A stretch of 56,361 nucleotides of DNA from RGIG990 sp045589455 (lineage in GTDB: Bacteria; Verrucomicrobiota; Kiritimatiellia; RFP12; UBA3636). The notes below the pieces were generated by a model that was not told where the DNA came from, made no database searches, and was given only the letters and a program-made list of their open reading frames with translations. Made by a program: the position numbers and the translations under genes. Positions 17,271 through 26,723 of the stretch are shown here, piece by piece (the stretch's first letter is position 1; the number at the start of each line of letters is the position of its first letter). The stretch covers positions 1 through 56,361 of the forward strand of contig JAZNPC010000001.1 of assembly GCA_045589455.1 (NCBI GenBank), given 5' to 3'.

Positions 17271-19613
17271 ATGAATATAAAATCAAAATTCTCTGCATTC
17301 CTAGCGATTATTTTAACTACAACCGCTATAGCTTTAGCTTCTGATATGATATCTTCAGCTGAGACACCTTCCGTGATTCCACAGGTTGAAGAAGCTGTAG
17401 CTCCTGCTGAAAATGCGATTACCCAATCTGAAAATGCTCCTGCTGTTGAAGAATCAAATAAGGTATGCCACAAAGCAGCGTGTAATGCATCAGAGTCAAG
17501 ATATGCTCAAGACCACAAGCACGATATGAAGCACAAAATGACTGTACTTGCATTCCAAATCGGCATTATTCTTTTTGCAGCTCGACTTGGTGGTATGCTT
17601 GCAGAAAAAGTAAATCTACCAAGCGTTCTTGGAGAGCTTGGTGCAGGTATCGTAATCGGACCTTTTGCTTTGGGTAAAATTCCTTTAGGACACTTCTTCC
17701 ACTATGGTTTATTCCCTGAATGGTCTGCAGAGTTTGCTATCTCGCCAGAACTATATGGTATCTGCTCTATTGCTTCAATCGTTCTATTATTCTTAGCTGG
17801 CGTAGAGACCGACTTAAAGATGTTTATGCGCTACTCACTTGCTGGATCTATCGTAGGTATTGGTGGTGTTGTTGCTTCCTTTGTTGCAGGTGACCTACTT
17901 GCACTATATTTCCTTCCAAAATTAAGGCTTGCTGCTGATCTAAGCTTCTTCGACCCAGAACCTCTATTCCTAGGTATTATGTCAACCGCAACATCTGTTG
18001 GTATTACTGCACGTATCCTTTCTGAAAGAAAGAAAATTGACTCAGAGGAAGGCGTAACAATTATGGCTGGTGCTGTAATTGATGATGTTCTTGGTATTAT
18101 TGTTTTAGCAATCGGCTTAGGTGTTATAGGTAGCAAGAGTGGTGCAGATAGCTCTGCAAGCATTGATTGGGCAAACATCGGCAAAATCGCTGCAAAAGCC
18201 TTTGGTGTATGGTTAATTTCTACAATTATTGGTATTATTGCTGCTCACCGCATCAGTGGTCTATTAAAGCTATTCAAGAGCCCTCTATCAATCGCAACTA
18301 TGGCACTTGGTCTCGCCCTAATCCTTTCTGGCTTCTTTGAGACAATGGGTCTAGCAATGATTATCGGTGCTTATGTAATGGGTCTAGCACTAAGCAAAAC
18401 CGATATCCGCTATGTAATCCATGAAAATCTACATGCTGTTTACACATTCCTTGTTCCAATATTCTTCTGCGTAATGGGTATGATGGTAGATTTAAGCGCA
18501 CTTAAAACAAAGAGTGTCCTTATCTTTGGTGGTGTTTATACCATATTCGCAATCCTTGCAAAGCTTCTTGGGTGCTGCTTCCCTGCAATGGCTTGTGGCT
18601 TCAATTTCCGTGGTGGCCTCCGTATCGGTGCTGGTATGATTCCACGTGGCGAGGTTGCTCTTATCGTTGCTGGCATCGGTTTATCTGGCGGATATCTATC
18701 AAAGGAAATTTTTGGTGTTGGTATCCTTATGACTCTAGTAACAACAGTTGCTGCTCCAACCCTACTTATCAAGCTATTCTCATCTGATGCTTCTGGTTTG
18801 CGTAAGCCAAAAGTTGATGAAGAAAAGTCAAAGGGTCTTGATTTTGAGCTACCTACAGCTCAAGCTGCTGAAATGATGTGCGAAAAGCTTCTCACCGAAT
18901 TCCGCCGCGAAGGCTTCTTCACACACACCTTGAGCATTAAGGATTGCATTTGGCAGGTACGTAAAGACGAAATGGAAATTGGCATCACCCGTGATGGCAA
19001 TAAGATTCTTTTTGAATGCACACCAACCGAGCGCAATTTTGTTGCAACCGCTGTCCTTGAGGTTACTGCTGATTTAGCAATTCTAGCTAATGCCCTTCGT
19101 AAGCCAATCACAACAGAAAATATCTCTCGTGTTGTTAATGAAAAGGAAGGCATGGATGCCGCAGACAATACAATTACAAAATATATTAACTCCTTTGTTA
19201 TGTGCCCTTACGTTGAGAGCGACAACAAAAATGCAATCATTCGTAAGCTTTGCCATATACTTTTCGAAAAAGGTTTAATCAGCGATTTCGAGGAAACAAT
19301 TAAGGCTGTTTTAGCCCGAGAAGAAGTAATGTCAACTGGTCTTGAAAATGGCATTGCTATTCCACACGCTCGCGTTAATACTGTTCAGGATCTAGTTGGT
19401 GTTGTAGCAATCGTTCATGATGGTGTAAAGGATTACAACACGATAGACAATAGCACTGTTAAAATTGTTATTCTTACTCTATCTCCTGAGGACGCAAACA
19501 CACCACATCTACGCATGATTTCACATGTTGGCAAAGTTCTTGACGCACAGGGTTGTGAAAAGATTATCAATGCAAAAACAGAACAAGCAATGCGCGAGGT
19601 TTTGCTTGGCTAA
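17271..19613 (+). CDS. CPA2-type cation/H+ antiporter fused to a PTS EIIA domain
   Basis: A 780-residue inner-membrane protein in three parts. First, an N-terminal signal-like helix (1-23) and an unusual extension (to about 85) with acidic residues and a Cys/His-rich end (CHKAAC, QDHKHDMKHK). Second, a 12-helix or so CPA2/Kef-type antiporter (about 88-505) with the ion-binding pair in AGAVIDDVLGIIVL and repeats such as LPSVLGELGAGIVIGP. Third, a cytoplasmic tail: an alpha/beta linker (about 525-630) and a fructose/Ntr-type EIIA domain (about 640-780) with the phospho-acceptor His at 699 (GIAIPHARV). Na+/H+ or K+/H+ exchange controlled by PTS phosphorylation is the likely role; the ion is not known. 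Confidence 0.88.
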   Translation: MNIKSKFSAFLAIILTTTAIALASDMISSAETPSVIPQVEEAVAPAENAITQSENAPAVEESNKVCHKAACNASESRYAQDHKHDMKHKMTVLAFQIGIILFAARLGGMLAEKVNLPSVLGELGAGIVIGPFALGKIPLGHFFHYGLFPEWSAEFAISPELYGICSIASIVLLFLAGVETDLKMFMRYSLAGSIVGIGGVVASFVAGDLLALYFLPKLRLAADLSFFDPEPLFLGIMSTATSVGITARILSERKKIDSEEGVTIMAGAVIDDVLGIIVLAIGLGVIGSKSGADSSASIDWANIGKIAAKAFGVWLISTIIGIIAAHRISGLLKLFKSPLSIATMALGLALILSGFFETMGLAMIIGAYVMGLALSKTDIRYVIHENLHAVYTFLVPIFFCVMGMMVDLSALKTKSVLIFGGVYTIFAILAKLLGCCFPAMACGFNFRGGLRIGAGMIPRGEVALIVAGIGLSGGYLSKEIFGVGILMTLVTTVAAPTLLIKLFSSDASGLRKPKVDEEKSKGLDFELPTAQAAEMMCEKLLTEFRREGFFTHTLSIKDCIWQVRKDEMEIGITRDGNKILFECTPTERNFVATAVLEVTADLAILANALRKPITTENISRVVNEKEGMDAADNTITKYINSFVMCPYVESDNKNAIIRKLCHILFEKGLISDFEETIKAVLAREEVMSTGLENGIAIPHARVNTVQDLVGVVAIVHDGVKDYNTIDNSTVKIVILTLSPEDANTPHLRMISHVGKVLDAQGCEKIINAKTEQAMREVLLG

Positions 19614-19763
19614 TTGATTTAGTCTGCTTTATCAAACAATTCTATTTAGAAATTGCTTACCAGTAATCCTTCGAAAAGTCTCTGCATATAAGCTCTGATT
19701 TTCCCATGCTTTAATGGTTGGCATTTTCTATTTTAAAGAAACAAGCAATAAGGTAATTTTATA

Positions 19764-22700
19764 GTGGCAAAATTTCTTTACACAAAAGGAAAAATGATTT
19801 CATGGGGAGGCCCAGATGTTTACTATGAGGCAGAGAAAAACTATTATCTCGCCGCAAAGGTAATCAAGGCAGAATATGATGGCGTACGCGCAAGCGGCAC
19901 CATCCTTCATGGAGGTCGTCCAATAAATACAGGCTTTCAAATAACCCCCAGTGGTCTAATGGAATCCTTTTGCCCTTGTCTAAAAAATCGCGACGAAGGC
20001 AAGATTTGCCCACATGTTATTGCTCTAGCAATTGCGCTTGTAAGAAAAACAATTGCCATGGAGCGATTAGCAGAGAAAGAACAAGAGCGTCAGCATGCAA
20101 ATCGCTTTGCTATTGCTCAAGAAAAACAGCTTTTAATTGTTCGTTCTCCTAAGGGCCAATCTGCCGATTTACGTATTCGTCTTCCACAAAATTGGCATCA
20201 GCAATTTCGTGATGGAGAAATCAATGTTGAGTGCTTTGCTAACATTCCTGGTGGTGGTAACAATATATCAATTGCATATCTGGCTGAGCGAAAGATTCCA
20301 ATATCTCTTTCGAAAGAAAATGCATATCTTCTTGATACCATAGAGGATATCTGTGAAGGTAGAATTACAAACCCAGTAAAGCTTACGAAGCGTGATTTTA
20401 TTTGCCTTATTGAGCAGCTTGGCTCTATAAATCGCCAAATTTATCTTTCTGGAGGAAATCCAATTGTAATTGAGAAGACAAAGGTAGAATCAAAATTAAC
20501 ACTTGATCTTGATCGCGAAACTGGCGAACTACTAATGTTTCTGAACACCGATATCCCTAATGCAAAGGAAGGCGACATCCCTGAATACATCATATTCAAC
20601 AACTCAGGCTGGGCACACCTTAAGGGACACCTATGGCCAATCACCCAAGTGCTTCCTGGCCCATACCATCAGGTCTATCACGAAACCATCGCAATCCCAC
20701 GCACCGAGACAATTCGTTTCCTAAAGCTAGAGCTTGAAAATATTAAGCGCATGCTTCCTGTAGACATTGAATTCCCTGTAGAGCAAATTATCGAACGGCC
20801 TGCCACACCAAAGATGTCGCTCAAGGTATATGGATCACAAGCATCAATTCGCATGACCCTCTATGCCAATTATGGAAGCAAAGACAAGCAGCAAAGCGTG
20901 CCTGCAGCTGCCGCTGCGAATGCTACAACTATTTCTATACCAGATGATAATGACCCACTAACCTTCCATACACGCAATCTTCCTGCTGAACGAATTGCTA
21001 TTGCCCTACTTAAGCAATTTGGAATAAGTGGTGAAACCGGTTCTTCTATCAACTCTATTGTTGGTGAGCATTATGTTCTTAATTTTCTAGGCACCACTAT
21101 GCCATCCTTACGCCGCAAGGGCTGGCATGTAATCCTTGATGAAAAGCTTGATGCCTTTGTGGATTCACAAGATAGCGTTATCCCTGTAGTTAATATTGAT
21201 AATTCAACCACTCCTGGATACTTTGATGTTTCATACACATTCTACGCCCTTCCAGATAGAGTTATTCCTCATACAGATGTACAGCGTGCCATAACCAAGG
21301 GTGAAGCATATATAAAAAACGGAGACAAAATAACATTTGTTGATATAAATGCTATCAACACAATGCGAGATGTCTTTTATGATTGCTCCGAAGGCGTAGG
21401 AAAAGCTCCTGGCTCATTCCGTGTTCGTGAAATATATGCAGCGTATCTCAAGGCATCTATTGAAGCACTTGAAGGGTCAGATTTTGCGCACGACACATCT
21501 CCGCGCTGGCTAGAGCTTGCTGAAGCAACAGAGCATGCCCGCGAAATTACTGAGGTTGAGCTTGATGAGCCGCTCAATAGCACCCTACGACCTTATCAGA
21601 AAAAGGGTGTTGCATGGCTTCGCTTCCTTGAACAAAACAATATGGGAGGCATATTGGCCGACGAAATGGGTCTTGGTAAAACCCTACAAACCCTATCTTG
21701 GATTTCACTTGAGCGTGCAAATCCAGAGGATCGCACCAAGCCAGTAATTGTTGTTTGCCCAACCAGCCTTGTTGAGAACTGGGTGCACGAAGCAGCAAAA
21801 TTTGTTCCTCACTTAAAAACTCTTTTAATTTCTGGTGCAAATAGATTAAATCTATTTAAGCAAATTCCAGAGGCAAATATCGTAATTACTTCATATGCAC
21901 TTATTCGCCGCGATATTGAAGAATATGCAAAATATGAATTTGCTGCAGCTGTTCTTGATGAAGCACAAAACATCAAAAACCGCACTACCCAAAATGCAAC
22001 AGCAGTTAAGCAGCTTCGTGCAAATATTCATTTTGTGCTTACTGGTACTCCAATTGAAAATAGCGTAGCAGATTTATGGTCCATTATGGATTTCTTGCTT
22101 CCAACATATCTTGGTAGTTATGACACCTTCAAGCAAAATTATGAGGTACCTATTAGTCTACCTCCTGATAATCCTTATGCAGAAGCCGCAAAGCTAAAGC
22201 TCCGTAGAAAGCTACACCCATTCCTATTGCGTCGTAAAAAAACAGAGGTTGCAAAGGATCTTCCTCCTAAGCTTGAAAAGCTTTCATGGTGCACCCTATC
22301 AAATGACCAACAGCGCGTATACGACCACTACCTTTCAAAATACAAAACAGAGATTTCCTCTATGGTACAGGAGAAGGGCTTTGAGCGTAGTCGCATGGAA
22401 ATCCTTTCTATCCTATTGAGACTCCGCCAAATTTGCTGCCACCTTGCATTACTTGGAGAAGCAAATCCATTGCCTGATTCTGGAGAGCCATCAGCAAAGC
22501 TTGAACAGTTCTTTGAATTCTTTGAGCAAGCAACATCTGATGGTCACCGTATCCTTGTATTTAGTCAATTCGTAAAAATGCTTCAAATAATCCGTAAGGA
22601 GCTTGAAGCTCGTGGAATCAAATTCTGCTATCTAGATGGAAGTAGCAAGGATCGTATGGAAAGCGTTATGCGCTTTAACTTTGATACATCCATTCCAATC

Positions 22701-23000
22701 TTCCTTATCAGTCTCAAGGCTGGTGGTACTGGCTTAAACCTAACTGGTGCAGACACAGTAATTCATTTTGATCCATGGTGGAACCCAGCTGTTGAAGATC
22801 AAGCAACTGACCGAGCTCATCGTATTGGACAAAAGAACACTGTTTACAACATGAAGCTTATAACCGCTGGAACGGTTGAAGAAAAGGTTCTTGAGATGCA
22901 GAACCGTAAACGCGCGCTAATTGGTGCAACAATTGAATCTGATGAATCAACAATGAGCAAGCTCACATGGGATGACATTAAGGAAATTCTTGAGCTTTAA
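19764..23000 (+). CDS. SWIM-domain SNF2-family helicase
   Basis: A 1078-residue Swi2/Snf2-type DNA translocase. An N-terminal SWIM zinc finger (CPC...CPH, about 69-87) is followed by a large bacterial SNF2-associated region (100-600). The two RecA-like lobes contain motif I DEMGLGKT (633-640), DEAQ (732-735), the GTPIENSVADLWS segment and the C-terminal motifs LKAGGTGLNLTGADTVIHFDPWWNPAVEDQATDRAHRIGQ. It remodels nucleoprotein or stalled transcription complexes; the exact target is unknown. The start is GTG at 19764. It is transcribed from its own 150-bp gap and no partner gene is seen. Confidence 0.92.
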   Translation: MAKFLYTKGKMISWGGPDVYYEAEKNYYLAAKVIKAEYDGVRASGTILHGGRPINTGFQITPSGLMESFCPCLKNRDEGKICPHVIALAIALVRKTIAMERLAEKEQERQHANRFAIAQEKQLLIVRSPKGQSADLRIRLPQNWHQQFRDGEINVECFANIPGGGNNISIAYLAERKIPISLSKENAYLLDTIEDICEGRITNPVKLTKRDFICLIEQLGSINRQIYLSGGNPIVIEKTKVESKLTLDLDRETGELLMFLNTDIPNAKEGDIPEYIIFNNSGWAHLKGHLWPITQVLPGPYHQVYHETIAIPRTETIRFLKLELENIKRMLPVDIEFPVEQIIERPATPKMSLKVYGSQASIRMTLYANYGSKDKQQSVPAAAAANATTISIPDDNDPLTFHTRNLPAERIAIALLKQFGISGETGSSINSIVGEHYVLNFLGTTMPSLRRKGWHVILDEKLDAFVDSQDSVIPVVNIDNSTTPGYFDVSYTFYALPDRVIPHTDVQRAITKGEAYIKNGDKITFVDINAINTMRDVFYDCSEGVGKAPGSFRVREIYAAYLKASIEALEGSDFAHDTSPRWLELAEATEHAREITEVELDEPLNSTLRPYQKKGVAWLRFLEQNNMGGILADEMGLGKTLQTLSWISLERANPEDRTKPVIVVCPTSLVENWVHEAAKFVPHLKTLLISGANRLNLFKQIPEANIVITSYALIRRDIEEYAKYEFAAAVLDEAQNIKNRTTQNATAVKQLRANIHFVLTGTPIENSVADLWSIMDFLLPTYLGSYDTFKQNYEVPISLPPDNPYAEAAKLKLRRKLHPFLLRRKKTEVAKDLPPKLEKLSWCTLSNDQQRVYDHYLSKYKTEISSMVQEKGFERSRMEILSILLRLRQICCHLALLGEANPLPDSGEPSAKLEQFFEFFEQATSDGHRILVFSQFVKMLQIIRKELEARGIKFCYLDGSSKDRMESVMRFNFDTSIPIFLISLKAGGTGLNLTGADTVIHFDPWWNPAVEDQATDRAHRIGQKNTVYNMKLITAGTVEEKVLEMQNRKRALIGATIESDESTMSKLTWDDIKEILEL

Positions 23001-23072
23001 TTCCCTCTAAATATGGCGATTGACACCCCCACAAAGCTCTATTTTGTTAGCCAATTTCACCCACAAACCTCC

Positions 23073-23155
23073 AAAAGGTGCAATTAATACCCCTAAAAAT
23101 ACCCCTAAAAGGTGCAATTAATGCCCCTAAAAACACCCCCAAAAGGTGCAATTAA
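23073..23155 (+). repeat. Tandem 34-bp repeat, 2.5 copies, upstream of ATPase copy 2
   Basis: AAAAGGTGCAATTAAT starts units at 23073, 23107 and 23141, an exact 34-bp period. The rest of each unit is of the form CCCCTAAAAA followed by a second C-rich tract. The last copy is cut after about 15 bp. The array ends 12 bp before the predicted -35 of the DUF4143 ATPase gene. The continuous units with no spacers exclude a CRISPR. Confidence 0.85.
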
Positions 23156-23167
23156 CTATTTAAGTCC

Positions 23168-23196
23168 TTGAAATTCAACGGCAATTATGCTACTAT
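23168..23196 (+). promoter_or_regulatory. Promoter of DUF4143 ATPase copy 2
   Basis: TTGAAA (23168-23173), a 17-nt spacer and TACTAT (23191-23196), with a TGC extended -10, form a good promoter just downstream of the 34-bp repeats. Confidence 0.65.
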
Positions 23197-23226
23197 AAAA
23201 GAAAAAATCTTATGGGAGCAATAAAT

Positions 23227-24582
23227 ATGAATCGATTTTCATTGCAAAATCTAATTGATTGGAATAAAAGCAAGCATCGAAAACCCCTCATAATTTGGGG
23301 CGCAAGACAAGTAGGTAAGACATATCTCGTAGAGAAATTATTTGCACAAAAATTTTACAAGAACAATTTTATCTGCATTGATTGTAAAAAAGAGGACGAA
23401 ATACGCAATTTTTGTTCAAAAACAGCAAATGCAACAAAAATAATAGAATATATTTCTCTAACAAAAGGCAAGCAAATAAACGAGAACACCCTCCTATTCT
23501 TTGATGAAGTTCAAGAATGCCCAAACATTATTTCTTCTCTTAAATACTTTTGTCAGGATTATCCCAACATTCCAATAATCGCAACTGGTTCAATGGTACG
23601 AATAAAACTTCAAAGGGAAACTCACAAGAGAGGTTCAAATGAGACGAATAAATTTCTCTTCCCTATTGGTAAAATAAACCAACTAACAATTTACCCAATG
23701 TCCTTTGATGAGTTTATAGAAAATTGTAATAATATGCTTTACGACACACTAAAAAACGCATATGAAAATAAACAACCATTGTCTACAGAAATTCATGAAT
23801 TGGCTTTAGATTATGTTTATAAATATCTCCTTATTGGCGGTATGCCCGAAGCTGTCGCAGCATTTATAGAGAGTCATAATCTTCAAGAGTCTAGAGAAAT
23901 TCTCACCGCTTTGTACGACAATTATCTCTCAGATATGGAACTATACCAAGCTAGTAGAGAATCTATTTTGCGATCTCGAGCTCTTTTCCAAAACATTTAT
24001 AATGAACTGAATAAGGAATCAAAGAACTTTTCTCCAGGCATAATAGAAAAAAATAGCAAAACAAGAGACTTTATCTCTCCTCTCCAATGGCTAACCATGA
24101 CAAATATTGTCAATCAATCATTTCAATTAAAAGAACACATTACCACCCCACTTATGGTAAATAATTCAAGCAACTTCCGTTTGTTTCTTGGGGATATAGG
24201 AATGTTTTCCTACCAGAGCGGAATTAATGCGACTTCGTTTATATCAAAAAATAGTGGCAACACTCTTTCAGGAATATTTTTTGAAAACTATGTTGCAAAT
24301 GAATTGACAGCAAAAGGACATAAACTATTTTATTGGAAGGGTAAAAACACAGCAGAGCTAGAGTTCATTATTGAATCTAATAATAAGCTCTACCCTATTA
24401 GTGTAAAAAAAAGCAAAGGGGCACTTAATTCTCTCCAAAAGTTTTCAAATCATAACAAATTTGAATTTGCCATTAAGGTATCAGAGAATAATTATGGCTA
24501 TAACATAGAAAACAAATTGCTAACAATCCCCTTTTACTACATTCCATTTATTGCAAAAGACCTAGCTAACGGAGCATTATGA
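23227..24582 (+). CDS. AAA ATPase with degenerate DUF4143 nuclease fold (copy 2)
   Basis: A 451-residue paralogue of the ATPases at 13840 and 38411. Walker A is GARQVGKTY and Walker B LLFFDEVQECP. In the C-terminal nuclease-like fold the conserved Asp is Glu379 (AELEFII) and the conserved Glu is Ser392 (ISVKKS), so the PD-(D/E)XK site looks inactive. I start it at 23227 because GGGAG (23214-23218) is 8 nt upstream; an ATG at 23212 lies before that site. It overlaps the esterase gene by ATGA (4 bp), implying coupled translation. It is AT-rich relative to the flanking helicase and esterase genes. Confidence 0.87.
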   Translation: MNRFSLQNLIDWNKSKHRKPLIIWGARQVGKTYLVEKLFAQKFYKNNFICIDCKKEDEIRNFCSKTANATKIIEYISLTKGKQINENTLLFFDEVQECPNIISSLKYFCQDYPNIPIIATGSMVRIKLQRETHKRGSNETNKFLFPIGKINQLTIYPMSFDEFIENCNNMLYDTLKNAYENKQPLSTEIHELALDYVYKYLLIGGMPEAVAAFIESHNLQESREILTALYDNYLSDMELYQASRESILRSRALFQNIYNELNKESKNFSPGIIEKNSKTRDFISPLQWLTMTNIVNQSFQLKEHITTPLMVNNSSNFRLFLGDIGMFSYQSGINATSFISKNSGNTLSGIFFENYVANELTAKGHKLFYWKGKNTAELEFIIESNNKLYPISVKKSKGALNSLQKFSNHNKFEFAIKVSENNYGYNIENKLLTIPFYYIPFIAKDLANGAL

Positions 24583-26603
24583 AAAAAACCATTATCCTCT
24601 CAATCCTACTTATTGCTGTTGCAACACCTAGCTTTGCAGCAAGACTAAATGCTTGCAACATCTTTACATCAAATGCCGTTTTGCAACGCGATAAACCAAT
24701 GCCAATTTGGGGAAGTGCAACTCCTGGCGATACTGTGTCAGTAATAATTTCAAATACTGTCAATGCAGCAACACAGGCGCAAACGACAACTGTTGACAAA
24801 GTGGGCAATTGGATGGTCACTTTCCCAGCACACAAGGCTTCAACTGAAGAGCACATTATGCTTCTAAAAGCATTTCGCACAAAAGAGAATGACACACAGC
24901 TCGTTGACCAAAACACCTACACTAATCTCGTTTACGGAGACATATGGCTTTGCTCTGGTCAATCCAATATGGATATGAGCTATGGCTGGGGACTTGTAGA
25001 AGGAAAAGAAATTATTGAGCAATATGTAGACCCAATGCTTAGAATGGCAACTATGCATCGCCATGGTAGCTACAAGCCTGATAGTCGCGTTTTTGCTAAT
25101 TGGGATACTGCAAAATTTGACAAAACAAAAAATTTCTCCGCTACAGGCTTCTTCTTTGCCTACACATTGCGTCAAGCTATGCCGGAAATTCCTATTGGTC
25201 TTGTTGGTGCATCATGGGGTGGCACATGGGCAGAATCATGGCTCCCTCTAGAAAGTCTACTTTATGTAGAACAAACAAAAGAGGCCGCACAAAGCCGCAT
25301 TGATGCAATCCGCGATTGGGAAAACGGCGGAAAAGAAACCTACGAGGCTCGTGTAAATGAATGGGAGCGCAAGCATGATCCACTTGGCACTCAAGCTCCT
25401 TCCCCTAAAGATGAAGAATTCAATAGCTCCGATTGGGAAACGATTCTTCTTCCAACAAAATTTGAGACCGTTTTTGAAAATTGGAATGGCGGACTCCTAT
25501 GGCTAATAACCGAAATTGAGCTAACCCAAGAAGAAGCTAATCAAGAGGCAATTCTATCTCTTGGTGCTATTGATGACAAAGATGTGACCTACATAAATGG
25601 CAAAAAGGTTGGAGAAAACAATTATTGGAGCAGCAAGCGCTCATACAAAATAAAAGCAGATACTTTAAAAGCAGGGAAAAACCTCATTGCTATTAGAGCA
25701 GAAGACACAAACAATTCTGGTGGCTTTATATCTTCGGCAGAGCTAATGTATCTTGAGGTAGCGGGTAGCAAAAAATCACTCGCAAAGGAATGGAAATATA
25801 AGCTAACAAAAAATGACAATCTTCCACCTAAACCAGAAATGGTCGACAGCTCAAACAAGGATATCTTCGGCAGCCTCTATAATGGTATGATATACCCACT
25901 AACACCAATGGCACTAAAGGGCGCCATTTGGTATCAAGGGTGTGCAAATGAACGTAAATCAGAATCATATTACGGCATTCTAACACAGCTAATAAAAGCA
26001 TGGCGCGAAAGCTTCAACAAAGGAAGCGCTGCAGATGAGAAAGCCTTCCCATTCTATATTGTTCAGCTTCCAAACTATAGAGGCGAAAGCAAAAGGCCAT
26101 GCGAATCTGGCTGGGCAAGCATCCGTAATGCACAAGCACTTGCTGGAAGGTCAATAGAGAACTGCGGCACCATTGTAACACTTGATATTGGAAATCCACA
26201 TGACATTCATCCAAAGAACAAGCTTGATGTTGGCAAGCGTCTTGGATGGCTAGCTCTAGCGGAAACCTATGGTAAGCATTTTGACAAGGAATATGCTTCT
26301 CCAGAGCCAGACAATGCCACAATTCAAGGCACAACTGTTGTATTAAAGTTAAAGCACGCAAAAGGTCTTTCAACAACAGATGGAGAGACACCTAAGAGCT
26401 TCCAGCTTGCAGGTGAAGACAGAGTATTCGTTTGGGCCGATGCGGCAATTGGTGATTCTGAAACAATCATCCTAACACCTCGAGAAGGCAACACAATCCC
26501 TGCACCACGCTTTATTCGCTACGCATGGGACGGTTCCCCTTCAGTAAATCTAGTAAATGAAGCTAATCTTCCTCTCGGAACATTTGAGCTAGAAATTAAA
26601 TAA
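24579..26603 (+). CDS. Sialate O-acetylesterase-like SGNH hydrolase
   Basis: A 674-residue exported esterase with a signal peptide (1-20, ending PSFAA). It shows the family start LNACNIFTSNAVLQRDKPMPIWG, the nucleophile in CSGQSNM (Ser129), the oxyanion block VGASWGGTWAESWLP, a jelly-roll insertion (about 285-410, including LSLGAIDDKDVTYINGKKVG) and the C-terminal block LKGAIWYQGCANE and DIGNPHDIHPKNK with the catalytic Asp/His. It removes acetyl groups from sialic acids or plant polysaccharides in the periplasm. This suits life on host mucin or plant fibre. It overlaps ATPase copy 2 by 4 bp. Confidence 0.93.
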   Translation: MKKTIILSILLIAVATPSFAARLNACNIFTSNAVLQRDKPMPIWGSATPGDTVSVIISNTVNAATQAQTTTVDKVGNWMVTFPAHKASTEEHIMLLKAFRTKENDTQLVDQNTYTNLVYGDIWLCSGQSNMDMSYGWGLVEGKEIIEQYVDPMLRMATMHRHGSYKPDSRVFANWDTAKFDKTKNFSATGFFFAYTLRQAMPEIPIGLVGASWGGTWAESWLPLESLLYVEQTKEAAQSRIDAIRDWENGGKETYEARVNEWERKHDPLGTQAPSPKDEEFNSSDWETILLPTKFETVFENWNGGLLWLITEIELTQEEANQEAILSLGAIDDKDVTYINGKKVGENNYWSSKRSYKIKADTLKAGKNLIAIRAEDTNNSGGFISSAELMYLEVAGSKKSLAKEWKYKLTKNDNLPPKPEMVDSSNKDIFGSLYNGMIYPLTPMALKGAIWYQGCANERKSESYYGILTQLIKAWRESFNKGSAADEKAFPFYIVQLPNYRGESKRPCESGWASIRNAQALAGRSIENCGTIVTLDIGNPHDIHPKNKLDVGKRLGWLALAETYGKHFDKEYASPEPDNATIQGTTVVLKLKHAKGLSTTDGETPKSFQLAGEDRVFVWADAAIGDSETIILTPREGNTIPAPRFIRYAWDGSPSVNLVNEANLPLGTFELEIK

Positions 26604-26723
26604 ATAACACCTACATATATCAATTTTCACAAAAAATACCACAATTCACCATTCTTATTCTTGAATGAATCGCCCAAGAATGATAAAATTTTCAAGAGTA
26701 ATTTTTAAAGAAAGAGTTTAACT

